NCBI RefSeq assembly: GCF_009996735.1
Contig: NZ_JAACYI010000013.1
Coordinates: 39,422-103,421 of the forward strand
DNA length: 64,000 nucleotides
Direction of reading: 5' to 3'
Origin: Cellulomonas sp. APG4
GTDB taxonomy: Bacteria > Actinomycetota > Actinomycetes > Actinomycetales > Cellulomonadaceae
Positions 46,342 to 54,997 of the stretch are shown here, piece after piece. A model generated the notes under the pieces. It was not told the DNA's origin. It saw nothing but the letters and a program-made list of their open reading frames with translations, and searched no databases. How positions within the stretch are numbered: the first letter of the stretch is position 1; every line of letters starts with the position of its first letter. Made by a program: the position numbers and the translations under genes.

Positions 46342-47790
46342 TCAGAACCCACCGCCGCCGCCCCTGTCCCCACGCACGCCGTCGGGCACGCGCGTGCCCG
46401 ACCACAGCTGCGTGGTGCCGGTCGCCGACCCGTCGCCCAGCACACGGGCGACCGCCTCCTCGTGCCGGGCGAGCGAGACGTCGTCGAGCGCGCCGATCCG
46501 TTCCACGGTCCGCGCGTACAGGTCGGCCTCATGCGCCGCGACCGGGCTCAGAGCGGCCGCGCGCTGCTCGGCCGACGGAGCCTCGGTGAGGTCCACGTGC
46601 ACCGTGGTGCGGTGCGGGTCCGCCGGGTTGGGGGCGCCGTCGGTCGCGGGCACGTAGTCCTGCACGTGCTCGACGTGCAGTGCCTCGACGTCGGCGGGCA
46701 GCGGCTGGTGCGCCACGGGCGAACCGACAGTGAGCACGGCGGCGACGTCGAACCGGTCGCGCAGCGCCGGGTCACCCGCGACGTCCATCACGGCCATGCC
46801 GCCCTGGCTGTGGCCGACCATCAGCACGGGCTCGTCGGGCTCGACCCCGGCGCGCTCCATCGCCTGCCGCACCACGTGCGAGGAGTCGCTCGCCCGGCCA
46901 CCGACCAGGCGCAGGTTCGAGCCCATGTCGAGCGGGTTGCGCCCACCGCCGAGGCTCGTGCTCTGGGTGCCCGGCACGGCGACCACCCACGTGCGACGCC
47001 CGTCCGCGTGGTCGAGCCGTTGCACCGCGACCGTGCCGGGAGGCCCGCCGCGGCTCGGGCTGAGCTCGGCGGTCCGGCGCACCACCGTGCCGAGGTCACG
47101 CGGCGCCGTCGTCGGCCGCAGGGCCGGTGCACCGAGCACCGGAGCGACCACGAGCGTCGAGGGTCGCCCCGTGGCGTTGCCGTAGGCCGTGAGCCCGCCG
47201 CCGACGGCGCCCGCGAGCCGGCCCACCGGTGCCTGGCCGGGCGGGACACATCCCGGCACCGCCCCGAGCCCGAACGCCGCGGCCCCGGCCGTCACCACCT
47301 CGAGCTGAGCCCCCGTCGGCCGGCGCCCGCTCAGCAGCACCGCCCCGGTCGCGAGCAGCACCGACGGCAGCACGAGACGCAGACCGGCGCCCGCGAGCAG
47401 CCACGCCCCCGGCCCCGCCTCGCCGAGCGCCCACCCGCCGGCCACCACCACGCGCCGCATCCGGGCCAGCGCGTCGTCCTCGGCGCGCCGGTACGCCTCG
47501 GCGGCCCGCGCCACGGCGTCGGCGAGCGCATGTACCGCCGTCGCCGCCGTGGTGAGTCCGCTGCGTCCGACGTCGAGGGACTGCGCAGCACCGTGCGCGG
47601 CAGCCGCCGTGCCCGGTGACTCGTCCCACGTGGCCTCGACCATGCGGGACACCCGACGCACGTGGACGTGCGCGCCGTCGAGGAGCGTCGCCACACCACC
47701 CAGCCGGCGCGCGAGCGCCGTGAGCTCCTCGAGCTGCGCCGCCGTGCCGCCCGCTCCGCCGACCACGGTCATCCCGCCGGTGTCGCTCAC
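46342..47790 (-). CDS. Serine hydrolase (alpha/beta fold) with N-terminal WXG-like helical domain
   Basis: A 482-residue protein. The first 110 residues are helical with a W-containing turn (VEATWDESPGTAAAAHG) and a long Ala/Glu helix, similar to type VII secretion substrates. A hydrophobic segment (about 125-155) follows. The C-terminal half is a hydrolase: VLMVGHSQGGMAVMDVA holds the GxSxG nucleophile, and TWVVAVPGTQSTSLGG is the oxyanion strand. The GTG at 47790 overlaps the stop of an 86-residue WXG-like gene. This pairing suggests export of a lipase or esterase by an ESX-like system, but no secretion genes are in the window. Confidence 0.8.
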   Translation of the reverse strand: MSDTGGMTVVGGAGGTAAQLEELTALARRLGGVATLLDGAHVHVRRVSRMVEATWDESPGTAAAAHGAAQSLDVGRSGLTTAATAVHALADAVARAAEAYRRAEDDALARMRRVVVAGGWALGEAGPGAWLLAGAGLRLVLPSVLLATGAVLLSGRRPTGAQLEVVTAGAAAFGLGAVPGCVPPGQAPVGRLAGAVGGGLTAYGNATGRPSTLVVAPVLGAPALRPTTAPRDLGTVVRRTAELSPSRGGPPGTVAVQRLDHADGRRTWVVAVPGTQSTSLGGGRNPLDMGSNLRLVGGRASDSSHVVRQAMERAGVEPDEPVLMVGHSQGGMAVMDVAGDPALRDRFDVAAVLTVGSPVAHQPLPADVEALHVEHVQDYVPATDGAPNPADPHRTTVHVDLTEAPSAEQRAAALSPVAAHEADLYARTVERIGALDDVSLARHEEAVARVLGDGSATGTTQLWSGTRVPDGVRGDRGGGGGF

Positions 47791-48047
47791 GCTCCCGTCC
47801 CCACCAGGCGGGCTGCGCGTGCCTCGTCCACGGCGCGGCCGTGCCGCAGCACGAGCGCACCGGCCGCAGGGACGTGCCTCGCGACCCGGGCGAGCCCCGC
47901 CAGGTCCTCCTCGACACGCGCGGCGAACCCGCGCGCGGCCGGCCCCGTCCAGTCGACCCCGGCGCACGCCCGCAGCGCCGCGACCGCCTCGCCCACCTGC
48001 TCGTCGAGCTGCCGCAACGCGGCCTGCGCCTCGCTCGTCGCACCCAC
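47787..48047 (-). CDS. Small WXG100-like helical protein (86 aa)
   Basis: An 86-residue all-helical protein starting VGATSEAQAALRQLDEQVGE. A turn with CAGVDWTGPAARGFAARVEE gives a W-x-G motif between two helices, as in WXG100/ESAT-6-like proteins. Length is right for the family. Its stop overlaps the following hydrolase start (GTGA), so the pair is co-translated. GGGAGG lies about eight bases before GTG 48047. Its C-terminus lacks a clear YxxxD/E export motif, which lowers confidence in secretion. Confidence 0.72.
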   Translation of the reverse strand: MGATSEAQAALRQLDEQVGEAVAALRACAGVDWTGPAARGFAARVEEDLAGLARVARHVPAAGALVLRHGRAVDEARAARLVGTGA

Positions 48048-48178
48048 GCGCGCCCCCTCCCTCTCGGCTGACCGGTCGGGACGCTAGGTGGGGCTCAGGA
48101 CCCCGCCGGGCACGAGCCCGTCCCACCTGGGGAGAAGGCCGGCGAGACCGGCCTGGGGACGGTCCTATGCTCGCGCTC

Positions 48179-49189
48179 GTGAGCGCGCCCTCCGTGAGCC
48201 CGGGCACCGCGTCGCCGTCGGGTGGGTCCGCGTCGTCGGGGACCGCAGGCACCGCCGTCGGCGTCGGCGCCGTGCTCGTGAGCACCCTGCTCTTCGCCGT
48301 CAACGGGACGGTGTCGAAGCTCGCGATGCAGTCGGGACTGAGCCCCGAGCGGTTGGTCGAGCTGCGCTCGGTGGGCTCTGCCGTGGTGCTCGTCGTCGTC
48401 GTGCTGGTGGTGACCCCGCGTGCCCGGCTGCCGCGCGGGCGCGAGCTCGCGGGCCTCGCGCTGCTGGGCGTGGTCGGCATGGCGATGGTGCAGTGGCTGT
48501 ACTTCGTCGCGATCTCACGCCTGCCCGTGGGGCTCGCGCTGCTGATCGAGTTCACGGCGCCGGTGCTGGTCGCCCTGTGGGCGCGGTTCGTGCTGCGTGA
48601 GGACGTGCGCGCACGTGTGTGGTGGGCGCTCGCGGCGTGCGTCGCGGGGCTGGGTCTCGTGGCCCAGGTGGGGCCGGACGTGCGGCTCGACCTGCTGGGC
48701 CTCGTCGCCGCCGGTGGCGCGGCGGTGTCGCTCGCGGCCTACTACGTGCTGGGTGACCGGCTCGTGCGCCGCCGCGACCCGCTCTCGACCCAGACCTGGT
48801 CGCTGGTCTTCGCCGCGCTGTTCTGGATGGTCGCGCAGCCGCTGTGGACCTTCGACTCGGGAGTGCTCGCCGACGACGTCGCCCTGCCCGCCGGCCTGGA
48901 CGTGGCGGTCCCGCTGTGGTTGCTGGTCGCGTGGGTCGTGGTGCTCGGCACCGTCATCCCGTACGTGCTGGTGCTCGTGGGCGTGCGACGCCTGGGCCCG
49001 GGCCGGTCCGCGGTGATCGGCATGCTCGAGCCGGTGGGCGCAGCGGCCACGGCCTGGGTGGTGCTGGGCGAGTCGATGACGCCGGTGCAGCTGGTGGGCG
49101 GTGTCGTGGTGCTCGTGGGCGTCGCGCTGGCCGAGACGGCGCGCCGACGCCCGACCGTCCCGCCGGTGCCCGACGCCGTCCTCGGCTGA
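48179..49189 (+). CDS. EamA/DMT family transporter
   Basis: A ten-helix drug/metabolite exporter of 336 residues built from two EamA halves. LVSTLLFAVNGTVSKLAMQS, LYFVAISRLPVGLALLIEFT and APVLVALWARFVLRE mark the first half; YVLVLVGVRRLGPGRSAVIG and MLEPVGAAATAWVVLGE mark the second. The RhtA-like subgroup exports amino acids. GTG 48179 is chosen because TATGCT lies seven bases upstream, giving a leaderless transcript; the in-frame ATG at 48167 overlaps that hexamer. It is divergent from the WXG-like pair. Confidence 0.92.
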   Translation: MSAPSVSPGTASPSGGSASSGTAGTAVGVGAVLVSTLLFAVNGTVSKLAMQSGLSPERLVELRSVGSAVVLVVVVLVVTPRARLPRGRELAGLALLGVVGMAMVQWLYFVAISRLPVGLALLIEFTAPVLVALWARFVLREDVRARVWWALAACVAGLGLVAQVGPDVRLDLLGLVAAGGAAVSLAAYYVLGDRLVRRRDPLSTQTWSLVFAALFWMVAQPLWTFDSGVLADDVALPAGLDVAVPLWLLVAWVVVLGTVIPYVLVLVGVRRLGPGRSAVIGMLEPVGAAATAWVVLGESMTPVQLVGGVVVLVGVALAETARRRPTVPPVPDAVLG

Positions 49190-49215
49190 GCCAGGCCGCA
49201 CCGCGCCGCGCCGGG

Positions 49216-49869
49216 TCAGTCGTAGCGAGCGGACTCCTCGATGCGGGGCGGGCGGCGCACGAGCCAGGGGCGCGGCAGCACCACGAGCACCACCGCAACG
49301 ACGGCCACGGCCGCGACCAGTCGCACCCAGCCCTGCCCGAGGGTCGACAGGCCGAGGTTGCCGCGCAGCCACACGGTCGCGAGCACGAGCGCCTGGACCA
49401 CCACCTGCATGCCCGCCACCGAGCGCAGCAGCCGCAGGAGCACCGGCACCTCGACCAGGCCGTCCCAGGTCACGTGCGTGCTGAGGGCCGCCATCCGCAC
49501 CAGCAGGTGCACCACCGCGACGAGCGCCGCGACCGCCAGCAGCCCCCCGCCGGCCACCCGCGCGGGCGTGAGCCTGTCCTCCCCGCCGAGCAGCCAGACG
49601 CCCAGCACGAGCAGCAGCACCGGCACCGTGGGCCACGCCGGCCGCCACGCGACCAGCACCGCAGCCGCCAGCCCCCCGAGCCACAGCACCGGGTGCGGCG
49701 CCGCGAGCGCGACCGCGAGCAGCACGAGCGCCGAGGGCAGCAGCCGCACCACGGCGCCCGGCACGGCCCCCGCGAGCACGAGGCGCACCGCGGGCGGGGG
49801 CGGCACGGCCTCAGGGTCGCGCACGCGCATGCCGAGCCTGCGCCGCACGCGGTCGACCAGGCGCGTCAT
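49216..49869 (-). CDS. Membrane protein of the MoxR/DUF58 cluster
   Basis: A 217-residue membrane protein with about six helices (for instance LPSALVLLAVALAAPHPVLW, GLAAAVLVAWRPAWP, TVPVLLLVLGVWLLGG and WVRLVAAVAVVAVVLVVLP). The start MTRLVDRVRRRLGMRV is basic and cytoplasmic. The ATG overlaps the stop of the DUF58 gene (ATGA), so it is the last gene of the DUF4129-membrane-MoxR-DUF58 unit. No family name is recognised. Confidence 0.8.
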   Translation of the reverse strand: MTRLVDRVRRRLGMRVRDPEAVPPPPAVRLVLAGAVPGAVVRLLPSALVLLAVALAAPHPVLWLGGLAAAVLVAWRPAWPTVPVLLLVLGVWLLGGEDRLTPARVAGGGLLAVAALVAVVHLLVRMAALSTHVTWDGLVEVPVLLRLLRSVAGMQVVVQALVLATVWLRGNLGLSTLGQGWVRLVAAVAVVAVVLVVLPRPWLVRRPPRIEESARYD

Positions 49870-51260
49870 GCCGAGCCCCGCGCGTGCGAGCGGCGCGAGA
49901 GCACCTGGAGGCGAGCGGTCGCGCGGCCTGGGTCGGCCCACTCGACCACCTCGACGCCCGCGCCCACCAGGTCGGCCAGCCTGTCCTGCCGCTCGACCCG
50001 CACGATCCGCAGCGCGAGCCTCTCGCGCCTGTCCATGCCCTGCTCGCGCAGCCGCGGGAGCACGTCGACGGCCACGACGCGGTGCCCGGCGCGCCGCCAC
50101 ACCACGGCGAGCTCGGCGGGCTCGGGGTCGAGGAACGTCGAGAACAGGTAGACGAGCGAGCCGGCGGGCACGTGCGGCGGGCGCAGGCGGCGCCGCGGCT
50201 CGCCCTCGGGACGCAGGACGGCGAGCTGGTGCACCACGCGGTCCAGGTGCCGTCTCCCCGCTCCGGCCCGCAGGGCCCGACGACGTACCCCGAGGTCCTC
50301 GACGCCCACGCGGTCCCCGGCCGCGAGGTAGCCCTCGGCGACGGTCACCGCGGCCTGGCGCGCGAGGTCGAGGCTCGTGGCGTCGTCGGGCCGGATGAGG
50401 CGCGTGCCGCTCCACGTCGCGGGATCGGGCCCGACGTCGTCCCGCGAGTCCACCACGAGGGTCACGAGCGCCTCGGACAACGTGAGGGTGCGTCGCACGT
50501 AGAGCTGCTCGAGCCCCGGCGACCGACGGGCCGTGACGCGCCAGTCGACGCGGCGCATCGACTCTCCGGGCATGAGCGGGTGGATGTCGCGCAGCCCGCC
50601 GCCGTCGCCCGGACGCCGGGCCTCGTGCTGACCCGTGAGGCCGCGCAGCCGCGACGGCAGCGGCAGGGCCGGCATGGTGCGACCGCGCGGAAGCACGAGC
50701 ACCGAGTCGGCCGGCGCCTCGCCCACGGGCCCGGTGAGCGCCGCTCCCCCGCCGACGCCCTGGTGCTCGACCCGGAAGAGCGGCTGCGCGCCCGTCCGCA
50801 CCGACGCCGCGGTCACGTCGAGCTCGCGCCGCAGCGGCACGTCGACGAGCGCCTCGACCGCGCCGTGGCCCGGGCGGCTCACGCGCACACGCGCCGCGTC
50901 CGTGCCGGGCGGTGCCGCGAGGTGCAGCCGCGCCGCGAGAACGGCACGGGGTCGCCCCCCTGGGGCGCCGGCGGCCTCCGTCCCGGGCACGTCGTCGGCG
51001 TCGATGCGCTCGACGTCCGCCCAGAGCATCCCGCGCGGCCGTGCACCGAGCGCCACGAGCCCGCCCACCACCGGCCCGGCGACCAGCAGCATCACGTCGG
51101 GCCGCCCGCTCACCGCACCGAGCACCAGCAGCACGAGCCCCACGCCCAGCACGTGCACGAGCCGCGGCGAGGCCGGCCACCTGTCGTCCGGCGGCACGTC
51201 ACCCGCGCGGGGCCCGGTGGGTTCGCGCGGGGCGTCGGGGTCGACGGGCTCGTAGGTCAC
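49866..51260 (-). CDS. DUF58 domain protein (VWA-like)
   Basis: A 464-residue protein with two N-terminal membrane helices (LVHVLGVGLVLLVLGAVSG and VMLLVAGPVVGGLVALGARP), an extracytoplasmic beta region, and the DUF58 motif GLRDIHPLMPGESMRRVDWR followed by a VWA-like fold (LVTLVVDSRDDVG). DUF58 proteins accompany MoxR ATPases and are thought to help assemble metal-dependent or envelope complexes. GTG 51260 starts four bases after the MoxR stop. Confidence 0.9.
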   Translation of the reverse strand: MTYEPVDPDAPREPTGPRAGDVPPDDRWPASPRLVHVLGVGLVLLVLGAVSGRPDVMLLVAGPVVGGLVALGARPRGMLWADVERIDADDVPGTEAAGAPGGRPRAVLAARLHLAAPPGTDAARVRVSRPGHGAVEALVDVPLRRELDVTAASVRTGAQPLFRVEHQGVGGGAALTGPVGEAPADSVLVLPRGRTMPALPLPSRLRGLTGQHEARRPGDGGGLRDIHPLMPGESMRRVDWRVTARRSPGLEQLYVRRTLTLSEALVTLVVDSRDDVGPDPATWSGTRLIRPDDATSLDLARQAAVTVAEGYLAAGDRVGVEDLGVRRRALRAGAGRRHLDRVVHQLAVLRPEGEPRRRLRPPHVPAGSLVYLFSTFLDPEPAELAVVWRRAGHRVVAVDVLPRLREQGMDRRERLALRIVRVERQDRLADLVGAGVEVVEWADPGRATARLQVLSRRSHARGSA

Positions 51261-51264
51261 GTGC

Positions 51265-52275
51265 TCAGCGACCGTCCGTCGGGACCGTCGCGGGGCCGGC
51301 CGTGCGCGCCAGCACGTCCCGCACCACGTCCTCGGGCGCGACACCGGCCGCCCAGGCCGCGGGCGTGAGGGTGAGCCGGTGGGCGAGCGCGGGGACGGCG
51401 ACGGCCTTGATGTCCTCGGGCGTCACGAACCGCCGCCCCTCGGCCACGGCGAGCGCGCGCGAGACCAGCAGCAGCGCCTGCGACCCGCGCGGCGACGCGC
51501 CCACCTCGACGGCCTCGTGCCCGCGGGTCGCGGCCGCGAGGTCCACGCAGTAGCCCACCAGGTCCGGGTCTACGTGCACGGCCTCGACCCCGGCCTGCAT
51601 CTCGAGCAGCGTCGCGGCGTCGACCACCTGCCGCACGGGTGCGGCCTCCTGCCGGCGGTCGAGGCGGCGCAGCAGCACGTCGGCCTCGGCCTCGCGCTCG
51701 GGGTAGCCCACCGCGAGCCGCACCATGAACCGGTCGAGCTGCGCCTCGGGCAGCGGGTAGGTGCCCTCGTACTCGACGGGGTTCGACGTCGCCATCACGT
51801 GGAAGGGCCGCGCCATCGGGTAGGTGCGCCCGTCGACGGTCACCTGCCGCTCGGCCATGGCCTCGAGCAGTGCCGACTGCGTCTTGGGGGCCGTGCGGTT
51901 GATCTCGTCGGCGAGCAGCAGGCCGGCGAACACGGGGCCCGGGCGGAACCGGAACCCCTGCTGCTCAGGGTCGTACACCGAGCTGCCCGTGATGTCGGCG
52001 GGCAGCAGGTCCGGTGTGCACTGGATCCGGCTGAACTGCAGGCCGAGCGTGGTCGCGAGGCTGCGCGCCGCGAGGGTCTTGCCGAGCCCCGGGACGTCCT
52101 CGAACAGCACGTGCCCGCCCGCGAGCACCGCGGCGAGCGCGATGCGCAGCGGCTCGCGCATGCCGACCACGGCGCTGCCCACCTCGGCCAGCACCGCCTG
52201 GCAGCGCCGCGCGACCTCGACGGGCGGGAGCACCTGGGCAGGTGCGGCGGGGTTCTCGGGGCTGGGGACGCTCAC
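51265..52275 (-). CDS. MoxR family AAA+ ATPase
   Basis: A chaperone-like ATPase of 336 residues. Walker A is FEDVPGLGKTLAARSLATTL, LLPADITGSSVYDPEQQGF is the MoxR loop, Walker B is FAGLLLADEINRTAPKTQSA, and LPEAQLDRFMVRLAVGYP is the sensor region. It is cytoplasmic. Gene order DUF4129-membrane protein-MoxR-DUF58 is the classical MoxR set; a transglutaminase gene often present in such sets is missing. The stop codon of MoxR and the next start are four bases apart. Confidence 0.95.
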   Translation of the reverse strand: MSVPSPENPAAPAQVLPPVEVARRCQAVLAEVGSAVVGMREPLRIALAAVLAGGHVLFEDVPGLGKTLAARSLATTLGLQFSRIQCTPDLLPADITGSSVYDPEQQGFRFRPGPVFAGLLLADEINRTAPKTQSALLEAMAERQVTVDGRTYPMARPFHVMATSNPVEYEGTYPLPEAQLDRFMVRLAVGYPEREAEADVLLRRLDRRQEAAPVRQVVDAATLLEMQAGVEAVHVDPDLVGYCVDLAAATRGHEAVEVGASPRGSQALLLVSRALAVAEGRRFVTPEDIKAVAVPALAHRLTLTPAAWAAGVAPEDVVRDVLARTAGPATVPTDGR

Positions 52276-52895
52276 GTGGCGGACCTTCCGTCGGGGGTGC
52301 GGGCCGGCGCGGCCGGGCCGGGTTCGGGGGTGCGAGGGCTCCGGCCGCCGACGGCGGCTCGGGGCAGGCGGGGGTCGCGCGGGTCACGCACGCCGCGCCC
52401 CTCGACCGCACCCAGCTGCTCGACCACGTCGAGGCAGTGCGCGACGTCGGCGACGGTCGGCATCATCCCGCCGGGGGCGGTGAGGCTGCGCCACGCGCGC
52501 TCGCCGAGCAGCTCGCGCGCTCGCAGCACGTCGTCGCCGTGGCTCTGCCAGGCGGAGCCGGTGCGGCCCAGCGCGCCGGTCACGTGCACGCCGTGGTCGA
52601 GCAGACGGCGCGCGGCGACCTCACGCAGGCGCCGGACGGCGGCCTCGGACACGCGTCCGTCGCGCCCCAGGAAGGCCCACGTGAGCGACGCGACATCGAG
52701 CCGGGTGCCGTCCTTCTCCTCGAGCCGCGCCTCGGGCCAGGGGTGCGCGTCGCCGTGCGCGAACGTGACCCACACCAGGCCGAGCACGAGGCACACGAGC
52801 CCCACGAGCACGGCGTCCCCGGCCCCCAGACCGAGCACGCCGGACGCCACGCCCAGGCCCGCGGCCACCGCGAACGGCCGCCAGTCGAGCCTCAT
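52272..52895 (-). CDS. Membrane protein of the MoxR cluster (DUF4350-like position)
   Basis: A 207-residue protein. Two hydrophobic stretches at the N-terminus (FAVAAGLGVASGVLGLGAGD and VLVGLVCLVLGLVWVTFAHG) anchor a cytoplasmic helical domain with EAAVRRLREVAARRLLDHGV and LRARELLGERAWRSL. A Pro/Arg-rich tail follows. Start and stop overlap the neighbours by four bases on both sides, showing tight coupling. It occupies the position normally held by a DUF4350 protein but lacks that domain's recognisable motifs. Confidence 0.78.
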   Translation of the reverse strand: MRLDWRPFAVAAGLGVASGVLGLGAGDAVLVGLVCLVLGLVWVTFAHGDAHPWPEARLEEKDGTRLDVASLTWAFLGRDGRVSEAAVRRLREVAARRLLDHGVHVTGALGRTGSAWQSHGDDVLRARELLGERAWRSLTAPGGMMPTVADVAHCLDVVEQLGAVEGRGVRDPRDPRLPRAAVGGRSPRTPEPGPAAPARTPDGRSAT

Positions 52896-53755
52896 GAGCC
52901 GGCTCCCGGCGCATCCGACGACGGCGTCCCGGGCCCCTCGCGCCCCGGCCCGCCCGGCCCTGTCGCCTCCCCCGCCGGTGGCGGGTCGAGCGAGTCGGCG
53001 AGCCGCCGCACGGCGTCGGCCGCCAGGTCCACGTCACGCGGCCCCACGGGTTCGTCGCCGAACCGCGCGCGCAGGTAGAGGTCGAGCAGCTCACGCGCGG
53101 CGGCAGGGTCCGCGGGTGTGCGGTCCAGCACAGCGAGCGTGAACTCGGTGGGGGTCTGCGACGCGCGACGCACCACGCCCGAGCCTGCGGCCGCGTTCTC
53201 GAGCGCCACCCAGGCGGCGATCACGGCATCACCCGGCAGGGGCACCCGCCGCAGCCGGTCCCCCGCGTCCTCGACGCCGTCGCGCAGCGCGGGCAGGTGC
53301 GGGGCCACGTCACCCCCGGCGACGAGCGCGCCCTGCTCCAGCCCGGCGTCGTCGGGCGCGCCCTCGCCGCGCCGCCGCTCGGCGAGCTGCCGCAGCACGC
53401 GCAGCACCCCGAACAGCACGAGGCCGAGGACGAGCGCGAGCAGCCCGATGCCGACGTAGGTGAGGTCCCACGGCTGCTGCTGCCCCTGGCGGTCGAGCAT
53501 CTGCCACAGCTGTTCCTCGTCGGGGGACAGCGTCTGCGGGGCGAACGACGGCGGCGGGACCTCGGGCGGCTCGGCACCGGGGCCCGTGCGCGGCTGCCAC
53601 GGCCCGGCGAGCGCCGCCGCGGCCACCCCGAGCGCCAGCAGCACCCCGGCCCCCAGCACGCGTCCAGCGGCGCCGGGCCCGGGCTCGTCGGGAGCGGGCG
53701 CGTGCGGGTGCGGACCGCGCGGTGGCGCGGCCCCCGACTCCGTCGCCCGGTCCAC
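52892..53755 (-). CDS. DUF4129 domain membrane protein
   Basis: A 287-residue protein with a Pro-rich start, one helix (VLGAGVLLALGVAAAALAGP), an extracytoplasmic stretch, a second helix (YVGIGLLALVLGLVLFGVLR) and a DUF4129 domain near the C-terminus: DAVIAAWVALENAAAGSGV, then RASQTPTEFTLAVLDR and ARELLDLYLRARFG. This domain usually sits at the C-terminus of transglutaminase-like proteins. It is the first gene of the MoxR unit; GTG 53755 has GGGGGAG just upstream. Confidence 0.88.
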   Translation of the reverse strand: MDRATESGAAPPRGPHPHAPAPDEPGPGAAGRVLGAGVLLALGVAAAALAGPWQPRTGPGAEPPEVPPPSFAPQTLSPDEEQLWQMLDRQGQQQPWDLTYVGIGLLALVLGLVLFGVLRVLRQLAERRRGEGAPDDAGLEQGALVAGGDVAPHLPALRDGVEDAGDRLRRVPLPGDAVIAAWVALENAAAGSGVVRRASQTPTEFTLAVLDRTPADPAAARELLDLYLRARFGDEPVGPRDVDLAADAVRRLADSLDPPPAGEATGPGGPGREGPGTPSSDAPGAGS

Positions 53756-53965
53756 TCCCCCATCATGGCCGAGCCCTCCGTCACGGCCGAGGAGGCGCCG
53801 TCGTACCCGGGGCCGTCCGGGTGATCATCGTCGCGTGTCCGTGCCCGGAACGTACCTTTTCCGGGGTGCCCGGGAGTACGGTGCGGCGCGGGGGCAGGAG
53901 CGGGCGCGAGGGCGCGACCGCCGGGTTCCCCGTGCACCGTCCGTCCGGTCGTCAGGAGCCTGCCC

Positions 53966-54997
53966 GTGGTCCGCCGCTACGTCTTCCCGGCCCTGCGCCT
54001 CGTCGTGTGGGCGGTCATCGCCGTCGCCCTGGTCAAGATCGCGTTCACGGGTGCGGACGTGTCCGTCGAGGCGAGTGGCGAGCAGCCCACCGGGCAGGTG
54101 GTCGAGCCGGTGATCGAGGCCACCACGGCCACCGTCACCAACAGCGTGACCGTGCGCGGCTCGGTGGTGGCTGACCCGCCGGTGCCGGTGCGCGCGACCC
54201 TCGCGGGCACGGTGTCCAAGGTGCTCGTGGCCGACGGCGAGCGCGTCGACGCGGGCACGGCCGTGCTCCAGCTGCGCCAGGAGACGCCGCGGGACCCGAT
54301 CACCAAGACGGACCCGGAGACGGGCGAGACCACGATGATCGAGCGCAAGCCGATCGTGGTGCTCGAGGAGGTCAAGGCCCCCGTCGCGGGCGTGCTGAGC
54401 ATGCCGACCCTCAAGGACCAGGTGGTCTCGGTGGGCGACACCGTGGGCCAGGTGACCCCGGGCACGCTCTCGGTCAGCGGCACCCTCACCCCCGACCAGC
54501 AGTACCGCCTGGTCGGCGCGCCTACCGAGGCCCAGGTGACGCTCAAGGGCGGGCCGGCGCCCTTCACGTGCACGGGCCTGCGCATCGGCGCGGCGGCCGC
54601 GGACCCGACGGCGGACCCGCTCGCGCCCACGGACCCGGGTGGCGGATCGCCGTCGGGCACGGTCACGTGCGCCCTGCCCGCGGAGGTCACGGCCTTCCCG
54701 GGCCTGGGCGCGGACCTGGAGATCGTCAACGGGAGCGCGGAGGACGCCGTCGTCGTGCCCGTGACGGCCGTGCAGGGCACGGTCCAGACCGGCAACGTGT
54801 GGGTGGTCGCGGAGGAGGGTGCCGAGCCCGAGGAGCGCGCGGTCACCCTGGGCCTGACCGACGGCGAGAACGTGCAGGTCACCGAGGGCCTCGCGCTGGG
54901 CGACCTGGTGCTCCAGTTCATCCCGGTGCCCGGCGGCTCGGGCGAGGTGGACTGCGCCGACCCGATGCAGTGGGACCCCATGGTGTGCGGCGGATGA
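53966..54997 (+). CDS. Periplasmic-adaptor-like (HlyD/MacA-type) membrane protein
   Basis: A 343-residue protein anchored by one N-terminal helix (LVVWAVIAVALVKIAFTG). The extracytoplasmic part has a biotinyl-lipoyl-like half (VRATLAGTVSKVLVADGERV) and its partner (EEVKAPVAGVLSMPTLKDQV), as in MacA/HlyD adaptors, followed by beta-barrel repeats. The pair of Cys residues in APFTCTGLR and GTVTCALP may form a disulfide. It is the first gene of a three-gene exporter with an ATPase and a MacB-like permease. AGGAG lies about eight bases before GTG 53966. Confidence 0.88.
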   Translation: MVRRYVFPALRLVVWAVIAVALVKIAFTGADVSVEASGEQPTGQVVEPVIEATTATVTNSVTVRGSVVADPPVPVRATLAGTVSKVLVADGERVDAGTAVLQLRQETPRDPITKTDPETGETTMIERKPIVVLEEVKAPVAGVLSMPTLKDQVVSVGDTVGQVTPGTLSVSGTLTPDQQYRLVGAPTEAQVTLKGGPAPFTCTGLRIGAAAADPTADPLAPTDPGGGSPSGTVTCALPAEVTAFPGLGADLEIVNGSAEDAVVVPVTAVQGTVQTGNVWVVAEEGAEPEERAVTLGLTDGENVQVTEGLALGDLVLQFIPVPGGSGEVDCADPMQWDPMVCGG

